Source: an uncultured Ruminococcus sp.
Lineage (GTDB): Bacteria; Bacillota; Clostridia; Oscillospirales; Acutalibacteraceae
Reading direction: 5' to 3'
NCBI GenBank assembly: GCA_902797065.1
Contig: CADBRK010000231.1
Location: 1 to 8,344, forward strand
DNA: 8,344 bases
Positions 1-6,222 of this stretch are shown piece after piece. The notes beneath the pieces are model-generated. The model was not told the origin of the DNA, did no database searches, and worked only from the letters and a program-made list of their open reading frames with translations. Position 1 is the stretch's first letter. Each line of letters begins with the position of its first letter. The translations under genes were made by a program, and so were the position numbers.

Positions 1-291
1 GCTATGCTCAACATGACTCAGATGCAGGACGCTATTGCGGGCAATTCCTTCCACGCAACGGGCAAGATGATAACTCCTCTCGGGGCTAATCTTATCCACG
101 TGCCGAGCATGGATTCCGGTTCGCTTATCGGTCTTGACAAGAATTATGCGCTCGAAATGGTGACCGCCGGCGACGTATGCACGGAGTATGATAAGCTGAT
201 CGACAGACAGCTTGAACGCGCGGCTATCTCCTGTATTGCGGGATTCTCGAAGATCTTTACGGGAGCTTCAAAGGTTCTCACCGTTTCGTGA
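1..291 (+). CDS. Phage major capsid protein, C-terminal part (5' truncated by window)
   Basis: The reading frame is open from the first base of the window (GCT before the first ATG at 4), so this is most likely the C-terminal part of a longer gene and the ATG at 4 is an internal methionine. The visible 96 or so residues include LIGLDKNYALEMV, EYDKLIDRQLERAAIS and GFSKIFTGASKVLTV, a pattern I associate with the end of HK97-fold major capsid proteins of Firmicutes phages, in which a 'LD..yALE' strand is followed by an 'E.DK.I.RQLE...IS...GF.KIF' helix. The role would be forming the icosahedral shell. It is followed after 19 bases by a head-tail connector, which fits the usual capsid-then-neck order. 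Family assignment is by recognition only; the fold-defining N-terminal half is outside the window. Confidence 0.75.
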   Translation, partial: AMLNMTQMQDAIAGNSFHATGKMITPLGANLIHVPSMDSGSLIGLDKNYALEMVTAGDVCTEYDKLIDRQLERAAISCIAGFSKIFTGASKVLTVS

Positions 292-310
292 TAATGCGGA
301 GGGGTAATAC

Positions 311-706
311 ATGAATTTTGACACGGTCTTCAAGAAATTTACCGCTATGGCGGAGCTTGACGGCGAACAGGCGAACAGATGGAAATACCTTGTGTATGAG
401 AGTATCGCCGATATAAAAGACATTATTATTCCCGACTATGACAGCAGACGTTACCGTCACCGTGTAACAACGGCGGCGGCAGCGCTTGCCTTTTACCGTT
501 ACAGGAAGCTTATCTGCGCAAACGGTGAACTTACGGGGATAAAAGCGGGCGATCTTACCGTGAACGACAACAAAGCGTCGCTCGATCAGGCGTATTCCGT
601 ATACTGCGACGCGCTTATGGCTATCGGTGATCTTATTATGACCGACGAAATGATTTTCGGGAGGACTGAGAGCTTTGTACAAAGACGTAATTACAGGTGT
701 GATTAG
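311..706 (+). CDS. Phage head-tail connector (neck/adaptor) protein
   Basis: This 131-residue protein is predicted to be mainly helical, with an N-terminal half rich in amphipathic helix (FDTVFKKFTAMAELDG, then WKYLVYESIADIKDII) and a central alanine-rich helix (TTAAAALAFYRYRKL). Size, composition and position directly after the capsid match gp6/gp15-type head-tail connectors, which form a ring below the portal. The start is supported by GGAGGGG at 298-304, six bases before the ATG. The C-terminal end overlaps the next gene by 32 bases. No catalytic residues are expected or seen. The exact family is uncertain; the call rests mostly on gene order and helical character. Confidence 0.6.
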   Translation: MNFDTVFKKFTAMAELDGEQANRWKYLVYESIADIKDIIIPDYDSRRYRHRVTTAAAALAFYRYRKLICANGELTGIKAGDLTVNDNKASLDQAYSVYCDALMAIGDLIMTDEMIFGRTESFVQRRNYRCD

Positions 707-1025
707 AAGATACGGTACAAAATGCAGGGCGATCTCGAAATACGGCAGCGAGATCTCCGTCAAGGGGTTCATACAGCCGCTCAATTACAGGAACAAAGCG
801 TCAGTCGGCGGAAGCTTTGAGGCGGACGGCTATCTTGACGGAGGGTATTTTCTGTTTATCGGCGAAGCGTCGTTCCGTGCTGACGTAATGGGATACGGCA
901 CGATTATAGAAGCTATGGGGCAGAGGTATGTCGTCACAAGGGGCGAGATGTATGTCCACAGAGGAGAGTACCTTTACAGCAGGGCGGTGCTCAGATGCGT
1001 AAGCGGAGGGGATAACGATGAATGA
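675..1025 (+). CDS. Phage head-closure / tail-attachment protein (TTG start)
   Basis: This 116-residue, beta-rich protein resembles the SPP1 gp16-type head-closure or head-tail adaptor proteins of Firmicutes phages. It has an N-terminal 'VIRRYGTKCRA' strand, a 'GFIQPLNYRNK' segment, a central 'DGYLDGGYFLFIGEA' and a C-terminal 'YVVTRGEMYVHRGEYLYSRAVLRC' strand pair. It would close the connector channel and dock the tail. The start is a TTG at 675, chosen because GGGAGGA (659-665) lies nine bases upstream and the first residues (YKDVITG) look like a true N-terminus. This places the start 32 bases inside the preceding gene, suggesting coupled translation. It ends in an 8-base overlap with the next gene. 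Confidence 0.6.
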   Translation: MYKDVITGVIRRYGTKCRAISKYGSEISVKGFIQPLNYRNKASVGGSFEADGYLDGGYFLFIGEASFRADVMGYGTIIEAMGQRYVVTRGEMYVHRGEYLYSRAVLRCVSGGDNDE

Positions 1026-1698
1026 TACAATAGCGGCGATAATATCGGTTCTTACGCAAAACGGAGTCAATGCGGTGTACGGTTATCGCCACGACAAAGC
1101 AGACAGACCCGTAAGCGGCGGCAAGGTATATGTTTATCCCGAGAAGATAAAGGCAGGCATGCTGTATATTGCCGCAGATGTGTACTCTCCGTTTGACAAT
1201 GACCTCTCGGAGTGTATGCGTATAGCGGAAAGTACGGCGAAGCTTATTTCGTCGTCGGTGAGTACAAGAGAGCTTAACGTCTCAAAGCTTGATTATGACC
1301 GGAACGCTATGGGGTATGTTTCAAGGGTGACGTTCTGTACGCCGTATGAGGATTCGGGCGGCGTGAGTATAAGATTCTTCGGGTTCGGGGGCGATGATGA
1401 GCTGTTTATCAACGCCGAGGTGTTTGATATTATGCCCGTGACGGAGTTCATGCCACACCCGATCTATACAGTGTTCTGCGATATGCCAGAGGACGTTGTC
1501 TATGACAGCGTGAAGTACACGATCACCTTGTACGGAGTGAGAGGCGGACTCGGAAATCTGCTTGCGTCTTACGGGCTTTTTGATATGGGTATCACCAAAG
1601 GCGGCGAGGAGTTCTGCCTTAGACGGTGCAGCGTACTGAAAAGCGACGAACCTTACGGCAGTACGCTGACTGTTGTGGGGTATCTGAGCGAGGAATAA
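1018..1698 (+). CDS. Two-domain phage neck protein: tail-terminator-like N-terminus plus unknown beta domain
   Basis: This protein has 226 residues. Residues 1 to about 112 begin with a helix (MNDTIAAIISVLTQNGV) followed by 'GGKVYVYPEKIKAGMLYIAADVY', a helix 'ECMRIAESTAKLIS' and 'YVSRVTFCTPYED'. This alpha/beta pattern is typical of tail terminator or completion proteins of about 120-150 residues, which cap the tail tube at the neck. Residues 116-226 form a second, beta-rich stretch (GGDDELFINAEVFDI, VYDSVKYTITLYGVRGGLGNLL, STLTVVGYLSEE) that I do not recognise. Its strand-turn-strand character could suit a tube-like or neck beta-sandwich domain, but that is inference. The start overlaps the previous stop (ATGAATGA). 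This is the last gene before the place where sheath and tube genes would normally lie. The terminator assignment is moderate; the second domain is unassigned. Confidence 0.5.
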   Translation: MNDTIAAIISVLTQNGVNAVYGYRHDKADRPVSGGKVYVYPEKIKAGMLYIAADVYSPFDNDLSECMRIAESTAKLISSSVSTRELNVSKLDYDRNAMGYVSRVTFCTPYEDSGGVSIRFFGFGGDDELFINAEVFDIMPVTEFMPHPIYTVFCDMPEDVVYDSVKYTITLYGVRGGLGNLLASYGLFDMGITKGGEEFCLRRCSVLKSDEPYGSTLTVVGYLSEE

Positions 1699-1735
1699 AA
1701 ATATTCGGGAGGGCGGAGGGGCGAAAGGAAAAACT

Positions 1736-1873
1736 ATGGATAATTCGGATAATCGGGAAATTACAAACGAGTCCGACGCTGCAGATATGTATGCAGACGA
1801 TCTGTCGGAACTGTACGAAAGGCAGTCAAGGCGGTACTGCAGAACGCTTGACTGCGTGAGCGAGGAGGAATAA
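1736..1873 (+). CDS. Small 45-residue acidic protein of unknown function in the phage operon
   Basis: This short ORF (ATG at 1736, TAA at 1871-1873) has AAAGGAA (1724-1730) correctly placed upstream, and it ends one base before the next start. Its last codons contain the GAGGAGG ribosome binding site of the LysM gene. The peptide is hydrophilic: an acidic N-terminal half (MDNSDNREITNESDAADMYA), then DDLSELYERQSRRYCRTLDC and a SEEE tail, likely one amphipathic helix at residues 20-40. I recognise no family. In PBSX-like phages the tube, assembly chaperone and tape measure lie around here, so it could be a reduced chaperone, a scaffold-like helix or a vestige of deleted tail genes. Its good ribosome binding site and tight spacing argue for expression; function is open. 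Confidence 0.6.
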   Translation: MDNSDNREITNESDAADMYADDLSELYERQSRRYCRTLDCVSEEE

Positions 1874-1874
1874 T

Positions 1875-2393
1875 ATGTATTCGCTTCTGAGATTCGGAGG
1901 TGTGACGGTCAGACATAACCCGAAGGAGCTGACCGTGATAAACAACAAAGGTATCAATGAGTATTCGGACACGGAAAACAGAACAGTCATGCAGAGGGTC
2001 ATCGAAAAACCGTCTGTCATTAAGGGTACGGGCGAGCTTTACGGCGATGGCTGCTTTGAGATGTATTCACGTCTTATGCGTATGCAGATAAAGAATATTC
2101 CACAGAAGCTTTGCATACCCGGAATGGGCGTATATACGGCTGTTATCACAAAGCTGAGCGCAAAGGCAGGGGTGCACGCGAAACTTATCACGATCGAGTT
2201 TGAATTCCGCACTGCGGAAGACCGCTATGCAAAGAAGATCACAAGCAATAATTATACTTGTTGCAGACAGGGCGAGACTCTCTGGGATATTGCGTACAGG
2301 TGCGGAGTATGCATTGATACGCTGGTTAAGCTTAATACCGGTATACGGAATATACTGTTCCCGCCGGAGGGAAAGAAGGTGCGGCTGAGATGA
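1875..2393 (+). CDS. Phage baseplate LysM protein (XkdP-like)
   Basis: This 172-residue protein has two parts. Residues 1 to about 115 are beta-rich (FGGVTVRHNPKELTV, GTGELYG, VYTAVITKLSAKAGVHAKLITIEFEF), like the N-terminal domain of XkdP-type baseplate proteins. Residues 127-172 are a LysM domain: YTCCRQGETLWDIAYRCGV, then a helix, LN, and a closing KKVRLR strand. In contractile phages this protein sits between the tape measure and the hub (XkdQ) and is thought to bind the hub or the peptidoglycan-facing end of the tail. The start has GAGGAGG at 1862-1868. The LysM segment carries four cysteines (C129, C130, C143, C146), more than usual for LysM, so disulfides or metal binding are possible. 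The stop overlaps the hub gene start (ATGA). Confidence 0.75.
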   Translation: MYSLLRFGGVTVRHNPKELTVINNKGINEYSDTENRTVMQRVIEKPSVIKGTGELYGDGCFEMYSRLMRMQIKNIPQKLCIPGMGVYTAVITKLSAKAGVHAKLITIEFEFRTAEDRYAKKITSNNYTCCRQGETLWDIAYRCGVCIDTLVKLNTGIRNILFPPEGKKVRLR

Positions 2394-3349
2394 GAACAGC
2401 CGTTAAGATCGGCATCGTGTACGAATTCTTCGACGATCCGCTGAGTATAGTTGTCGAGCAGGAGGCAGGCGTACCGTGTGACAGTCTGAAAGCCGTATTT
2501 GCGTACAGAGAGGATTTCCCCGATATTGACAGGATATATCTGCTTGACGACGATGTGTACGACGTGCGTACCGCAGTAACAAAACGAGATGTTTTATTCG
2601 CAGGTATCGCAGACGAGATAGTTTTTGATATGGACGGCAAGGGTAAATATATAACAGTGTATGCAAGAAGCCTTGCTTGTCTGCTTACCGACTGCGAATG
2701 CCCTATGATGACTTATCACGATCCGACGCTTGATGTGATCGCCGCAAGGCACTGCGAGCCGTTCGGGCTTATCTGTTCGGGGAGTTCGGTAAAAGAGAGG
2801 AAAGGAACGCTGAATATCAGAAAGGGCAGCTCTCATTACAAAGTGCTGCAGAGGTTCTGCAGCGAGTTTCTGGGAACGACTCCGAGGGTTGACCATAGGG
2901 GCGTTATCGTCACCGATATGTATTCGGACGATAAGACTGTCTGCTTTGATAATGACGGCGGCGTTCCTTTCGGGAAGATAAGTATCTCCGACAACAGGTA
3001 CGGCAGGATAACACGCATAGATGTTTACGACGAAAAAGGATACTGCGCAAGCGTGAAGAACCCCGAAATCACCGGGGCGGATTTTCAACGGGTGAGGTGT
3101 CTGAATCTCCCGGAAAGCTCATCGGGCACGCTGAGCGACGCAGACAGGATCATAAGATCGTCAAACGATAAGGGGTTCGGCGTTACGCTCGAAAGCCACG
3201 TATGTCTGCTGAATACTCTCGGGTACCCGGCAAGCGTGAATGCGCCGAGGTGTATCGGGCGGAAGCTTTATATCGGGAAAATTAAATATATAAATGACAG
3301 CAGCGGCGAGCGGACATCGGTAAAGCTTTCTTCAAGAGGTGAGAATTAA
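2390..3349 (+). CDS. Phage baseplate hub protein (XkdQ / gpD / gp27-like)
   Basis: This 319-residue protein has the landmarks of the gpD/gp27 hub family. An N-terminal beta-barrel half contains the 'DVLFAGIADEIVFD' strand pair (about 67-80). It is followed by 'VYARSLACLLTDCE' and 'YHDPTLDVIAARHCEPFGL' (about 90-127), and then 'KGSSHYKVLQRFCSEFLG' (about 145-162), the helix preceding the second barrel. Such proteins form the trimeric hub onto which the spike trimer is fixed, making the transition from six-fold tube to three-fold tip. The order LysM, hub, spike, gp25, J, gpI is exactly that of PBSX xkdP-Q-R-S-T-U. It overlaps its upstream neighbour by four bases (ATGA) and the next gene by one (TAATG). 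Length is close to XkdQ-type relatives. Confidence 0.8.
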   Translation: MRTAVKIGIVYEFFDDPLSIVVEQEAGVPCDSLKAVFAYREDFPDIDRIYLLDDDVYDVRTAVTKRDVLFAGIADEIVFDMDGKGKYITVYARSLACLLTDCECPMMTYHDPTLDVIAARHCEPFGLICSGSSVKERKGTLNIRKGSSHYKVLQRFCSEFLGTTPRVDHRGVIVTDMYSDDKTVCFDNDGGVPFGKISISDNRYGRITRIDVYDEKGYCASVKNPEITGADFQRVRCLNLPESSSGTLSDADRIIRSSNDKGFGVTLESHVCLLNTLGYPASVNAPRCIGRKLYIGKIKYINDSSGERTSVKLSSRGEN

Positions 3350-3660
3350 TGTGGATACCAAAGACTATATCGGAATCGGGCGAAAAGATCGCCGCTTCCG
3401 TGACTTCGGCAGATACCTTATCGGGCGAGACGGTTGCGCCTTTCGGGATAGCTTATGCGCCGTTGCACGGTGAAAAAGCATTGTCGGTTCAGATAGGCAA
3501 TACAAATTATATACTCGGAGTTTGCAGAACTCCGCCGACAGAGCTTTCTCCGGGGGAGATCGGGCTGTACTCGTCGGGCGGCGCAAGCATTGTTCTGAAA
3601 AACGACGGCAGAGTGCTGATAAACGGCAGAGAATTTGAATCGGGCGGTGATGAAGTATAA
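3349..3660 (+). CDS. Short baseplate spike / assembly protein (gpV/gp45- or XkdR-position)
   Basis: This 103-residue protein lies where XkdR or a gpV/gp45-type spike is found. The middle (APFGIAYAPLHGEKALSVQIGN, about 30-51) looks like the OB-fold strands of gp45/gpV proteins. The segment SPGEIGLYSSGGASIVLKND followed by GRVLING (67-93) is the characteristic entry into the spike: 'GE.gLYs..Ga.I.Lk.dG.v.ING'. It would form a trimeric membrane-piercing tip on the hub. Known gpV/gp45 proteins run to about 150-210 residues. Here the protein stops after the first turn or two of the would-be beta-helix, so the needle would be very short. It shows no PAAR motif and no lysozyme domain. Its start overlaps the hub stop by one base (TAATG). 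An XkdR-like (DUF2577) identity is the alternative. Confidence 0.65.
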   Translation: MWIPKTISESGEKIAASVTSADTLSGETVAPFGIAYAPLHGEKALSVQIGNTNYILGVCRTPPTELSPGEIGLYSSGGASIVLKNDGRVLINGREFESGGDEV

Positions 3661-4004
3661 TGGATACATATGTGATAAACGGAGATTTCTTTCTCGATGG
3701 TACGGGTCATACCGTGAGCATACATTCGATAGAAGAAGCCTGCCAGCGGGTGAGGTTCTCTCTGCTCACCGAAAAGGGCAGCTTTGCTTATAACAGGCAG
3801 TTCGGGGCGGATCACGATTATCTGTTCTCGGAGAACGAACCCGACGTCCGTATGTTTGTTATGGACGCTGTGTCGGGGCAGAAGGAAATTTCGATAGGCG
3901 AAGTCGCCGCAGAGTGGGACGGCGGCAGCGTCACGATCACCGCAGAGGTTTTCTTCGGCGGCGAGAGTATGAATACGGAGGTTACGATCAATGGAAACAT
4001 ATGA
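3660..4004 (+). CDS. Baseplate wedge protein, gp25/XkdS-like
   Basis: This 114-residue protein matches the T4 gp25 / P2 gpW / XkdS (DUF2634-like) wedge family. The key segment is 'EEACQRVRFSLLTEKGSFAYNRQFGADHDYL' split across residues 26-55: a helix ('QRVRFSLLTEKG') followed by a strand and 'FGADHDYL', equivalent to the conserved region that docks on sheath in contractile tails. The C-terminal part (SVTITAEVFFG, STEVTING-like) is a beta hairpin. In characterised contractile systems gp25 nucleates sheath polymerisation, so its presence without an adjacent sheath gene is notable. It overlaps the previous stop by one base and the following gene J by 14 bases. Confidence 0.8.
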   Translation: MDTYVINGDFFLDGTGHTVSIHSIEEACQRVRFSLLTEKGSFAYNRQFGADHDYLFSENEPDVRMFVMDAVSGQKEISIGEVAAEWDGGSVTITAEVFFGGESMNTEVTINGNI

Positions 4005-5055
4005 CGAGATACTTAAACGCATGACGGAAAAATACGAGGAACGAACGGGTACATCTCCCGACGACTCGTCCGATATAGGTATCAGAATGAGAGTGCTTGC
4101 AGGCGAGGTGTACGCTTTGCAGGCGGAGTACGAATATATAAAACGGCAGATGTTCCCCGATACGGCAGAGGGCGAATTTCTCGACAGGCACGCACTGCAG
4201 AGAGGTATTACCAGAAGAAGCGGAACAAAAGCCGTCGGAGATGTAAAATTCTTCCTTGACGCTGTGCATGACTACGATATTGTCATTCCCGAGGGTACGG
4301 TTGTTTCGACAAGAGGGGAGAACGCCCGGAGATTTGCAACAACCGAGGAAGGCTTTCTTGCTGCGGGCAGACTCGGTGTAACGTGCGAAGCTCAGGCACT
4401 CACCGCAGGCGCGGACGGAAATGCCGCCGCAGACGAGATATGCGTTATTGTCACTCCTGTTGACTCTCTGTTGAGCGCGGTCAATGAGTATATGTTCACA
4501 GGCGGCAGCGACGACGAAACAGACGAACAGCTCAGACGTCGGGTGCTCGACAGCTTTGTCAATATACCAAACGGTACGAACAGAGCGTTCTACATTCAGA
4601 GCGCACTTGAGGTAGAGGGCGTTCACGCAGTCGGCGCTGCCGCAGGTGTGAGAGGCGCAGGCACTCTCGATATATACATCTGCGATGACGAGGGCAATGC
4701 GGACGCTGCGCTGAAAGCACGTGTGAAAAACCATCTTGATTCGCTCAGAGAGATCAACGTAGACATAGCTGTCGGAGAGCTGATCGGTGTTCCCGTGGAT
4801 ATAGATATTGACGTCACGGCGCAAAGCGGTTACAGTACCGATACCGTGGAGGATAACGTTATAAATGCGATTTCGGAATTCTTCTCGGTTATCGGCGCAG
4901 GAGAGAATTTTTATCTTTCGGACGTGGGAGAGTACATAAAGCACGCCGAGGGCGTAAAGAATTACACGTTTGACACACTGCGCTGCTCCGACAGACAGAT
5001 CGACGACGACTGCATAGCCGTACAGGGTTCGCTGTCGATAACGCACCGAAGCTGA
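3991..5055 (+). CDS. Baseplate J family protein (XkdT / gpJ / gp6-like)
   Basis: This 354-residue protein is the clearest phage gene of the window. The N-terminus has 'MFPDTAEGEFLDRHALQRGI' (54-73) followed by 'RRSGTKAVGDVKF', the hallmark of baseplate J proteins. The middle has 'FTGGSDDETDEQLRRRVLDSF' around 169-189. The C-terminal third carries 'GVPVDIDIDVTAQSGYS' and 'FFSVIGAGENFYLSDVGEYI', the end domains that contact neighbouring wedges. These proteins form the ring of baseplate wedges around the hub. Length is normal for XkdT/gpJ (roughly 300-380), and the gene is intact. The start at 3991 has GGAGG at 3977-3981 and lies 14 bases inside the gp25-like gene. The next gene begins 17 bases downstream behind a strong ribosome binding site. 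Confidence 0.92.
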   Translation: METYDEILKRMTEKYEERTGTSPDDSSDIGIRMRVLAGEVYALQAEYEYIKRQMFPDTAEGEFLDRHALQRGITRRSGTKAVGDVKFFLDAVHDYDIVIPEGTVVSTRGENARRFATTEEGFLAAGRLGVTCEAQALTAGADGNAAADEICVIVTPVDSLLSAVNEYMFTGGSDDETDEQLRRRVLDSFVNIPNGTNRAFYIQSALEVEGVHAVGAAAGVRGAGTLDIYICDDEGNADAALKARVKNHLDSLREINVDIAVGELIGVPVDIDIDVTAQSGYSTDTVEDNVINAISEFFSVIGAGENFYLSDVGEYIKHAEGVKNYTFDTLRCSDRQIDDDCIAVQGSLSITHRS

Positions 5056-5072
5056 TAAAGGGGGGCGATCTG

Positions 5073-5651
5073 ATGAATACACTCGGAGAAATGCTCCTGA
5101 TGACAATGCCCGTCAAGGCTTATACTATTAACAACGGCAGTACGGTATATAAAGAATACCAAAGCTATGCCGAAGCGCTCGAAGTTCTGAGGGAAACGGC
5201 AGACGAGATCGCAAAAGAATGCGTACTCTCCACGGCGGAGAACAGAGGGCTTGAATTCTATGAACGCCTTACCGGATCCGCAAGAGATGATCTCACTCTT
5301 GAAAAAAGACGTGAACTGATAAGCAGTATGCTGACGCTTACATCAAACGACAATACTGTTGAAGGGATACGTCACTTCTTTGAGAGTCTGGGTATTGAGT
5401 GCGGGATAATCGAGGACCCGTCGGGATATTTTGTGTATATACGCTCGCTCGATCAGACTCTGAGCCGTACCCGGCAGGACTATATAATTAAACGAGCAGA
5501 AATGTTCATGCCGTATCATCTGACTTTCACGGTGGATTTCAGAACGATAGATTTCGGCGGTCTGGACGCTCTCGGACTCACATTCGGGGAGCTTGACGAT
5601 ATGGATATGACATGGCAGGATTTTGAAAGATTTAACGGGGAGGTATCATAA
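5073..5651 (+). CDS. Baseplate wedge/tail protein, XkdU/YmfQ-like (DUF2313, gpI position)
   Basis: This 192-residue protein directly follows baseplate J, the position of P2 gpI and PBSX XkdU, which link wedge to fibre. The first half is helical (SYAEALEVLRETADEIAKEC, then ENRGLEFYERLTG at 57-69, and 'TLEKRRELISSMLTLTSND', typical of YmfQ/XkdU 'LE.R...i...'). The second half is a small alpha/beta unit (EGIRHFFESLGI, YFVYIRSL, MPYHLTFTVDF). It ends in 'TFGELDDMDMTWQDFERFNG', a tail motif often seen in Firmicutes phage tail proteins, probably a docking peptide for neighbouring proteins. The start has AAAGGGGGG (5057-5065) upstream. The stop overlaps the next ATG by one base. Confidence 0.8.
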   Translation: MNTLGEMLLMTMPVKAYTINNGSTVYKEYQSYAEALEVLRETADEIAKECVLSTAENRGLEFYERLTGSARDDLTLEKRRELISSMLTLTSNDNTVEGIRHFFESLGIECGIIEDPSGYFVYIRSLDQTLSRTRQDYIIKRAEMFMPYHLTFTVDFRTIDFGGLDALGLTFGELDDMDMTWQDFERFNGEVS

Positions 5652-6109
5652 TGCCGTCAGGATTAAAAACAGAAAGACTCGGACTCAACCTATGGGCGAG
5701 CACCGACAGACCTGTTCGCGCGGACTTTAACCACGACAACGCCGCATTGGAAAGCACAGTAGGAGATCATATTGAGGATAATTCAATGCACCTTACAAGG
5801 AGCGATTGCGATAAGCTCAGAGATACATATATAATAAGAGTGCTTCAGGGCACGGACGCTGCCGAAAGAGAGGTAACGCTCGATTTTGCGCCGTCTGTCG
5901 TTTTGTACTATGCGGTCGAAAAACCGCCTGCGTGTTATATGGGCGGAGTGAATAAGATATATTCCGCTGTATGCGCAAAGGAAACAGGCGGCAGCGGCGG
6001 AATCGAGCTTGCAGGCAGTACGGTCATCATTACCCATACAACAACGGGGGATATACAGTATGACCTCAATAATTCGTCGCGTCAGTATGTTCTGATAGCG
6101 GTCAGATAA
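5651..6109 (+). CDS. Short tail fibre / receptor-binding-type protein
   Basis: This 152-residue protein begins with 'LKTERLGLNLWASTDRPVR' followed by ADFNHDNAALE (5-34). This is the familiar start of Firmicutes phage fibre proteins, which attaches the fibre to the XkdU-like protein. It is followed by 'HIEDNSMHLTRSDCDKL', also common in such proteins ('H..d..iHlT..d...'). Residues 60-152 form a single beta-rich C-terminal domain (EVTLDFAPSVVLYYAVEK, IELAGSTVIITHTTTGDI, QYVLIAVR). It looks like a compact tip rather than a long shaft: no collagen-like or heptad repeats, no chaperone gene after it. Start ATG at 5651 has GGGGAGG at 5637-5643. It is the last gene of the operon, 19 bases before the terminator hairpin. 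The receptor is unknown. Confidence 0.7.
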   Translation: MPSGLKTERLGLNLWASTDRPVRADFNHDNAALESTVGDHIEDNSMHLTRSDCDKLRDTYIIRVLQGTDAAEREVTLDFAPSVVLYYAVEKPPACYMGGVNKIYSAVCAKETGGSGGIELAGSTVIITHTTTGDIQYDLNNSSRQYVLIAVR

Positions 6110-6128
6110 ATATTTTCATATATTTTTG

Positions 6129-6161
6129 TGCGAACGGTCTAAAAAATCGTTCGCATTTTTT
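6129..6161 (+). terminator. Intrinsic terminator ending the phage structural operon
   Basis: A perfect 8-base stem TGCGAACG (6129-6136) / CGTTCGCA (6148-6155) with an 11-base loop is followed directly by six T (6156-6161). It sits 19 bases after the fibre gene stop and separates the phage operon from the downstream symporter. Confidence 0.88.
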
Positions 6162-6193
6162 ATAAAATAAATGTAAAATTTTTGTGAATAAGG

Positions 6194-6222
6194 TTTAATG
6201 CAGTGATTTTTTGTGTTAAAAT
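6194..6222 (+). promoter_or_regulatory. Candidate extended -10 promoter for putP
   Basis: TGTTAAAAT (6214-6222) fits an extended -10 element (TG, one base, TAAAAT). Seventeen bases upstream lies a poor -35 (TTTAAT, 6194-6199), acceptable when the -10 is extended. Transcription would start near 6229 and leave about 58 bases of leader. The surrounding 6162-6270 is AT-rich and holds no other gene. An alternative TTGTGT-19-TATTAT (6211-6241) is weaker. Confidence 0.4.

Noticed and set aside
278..784. Reverse-strand frame of 168 codons opposite the neck genes, and similar ones at 2594-3088 and 3507-4022
   Set aside because: All lie opposite convincing + strand phage genes, have no supported start site, and encode low-plausibility Cys/Arg/His-rich proteins.
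1699..1735. Purine-rich stretch (gggagggcggagggg) as a possible remnant of deleted tail genes or a slippery frameshift site
   Set aside because: It is only 37 bases long, has no A6G-type slippery heptamer and no overlapping downstream frame as in tail chaperones; probably just a leader with ribosome binding sequences.
1626..1859. Alternative + strand frame of 77 codons spanning the end of the terminator-like gene and the small ORF
   Set aside because: It overlaps the end of 1018-1698 and most of 1736-1873 in another frame, has no ribosome binding site, and its Arg/Cys-rich product resembles nothing. The 45-codon frame has better signals.
3988..5106. Long reverse-strand open frame (372 codons) opposite the baseplate J gene
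   Set aside because: It mirrors a well-identified gene whose third codon positions rarely create reverse stops. Its translation is rich in Cys, Arg, His and Val with no recognisable domain, and it lacks its own operon context.
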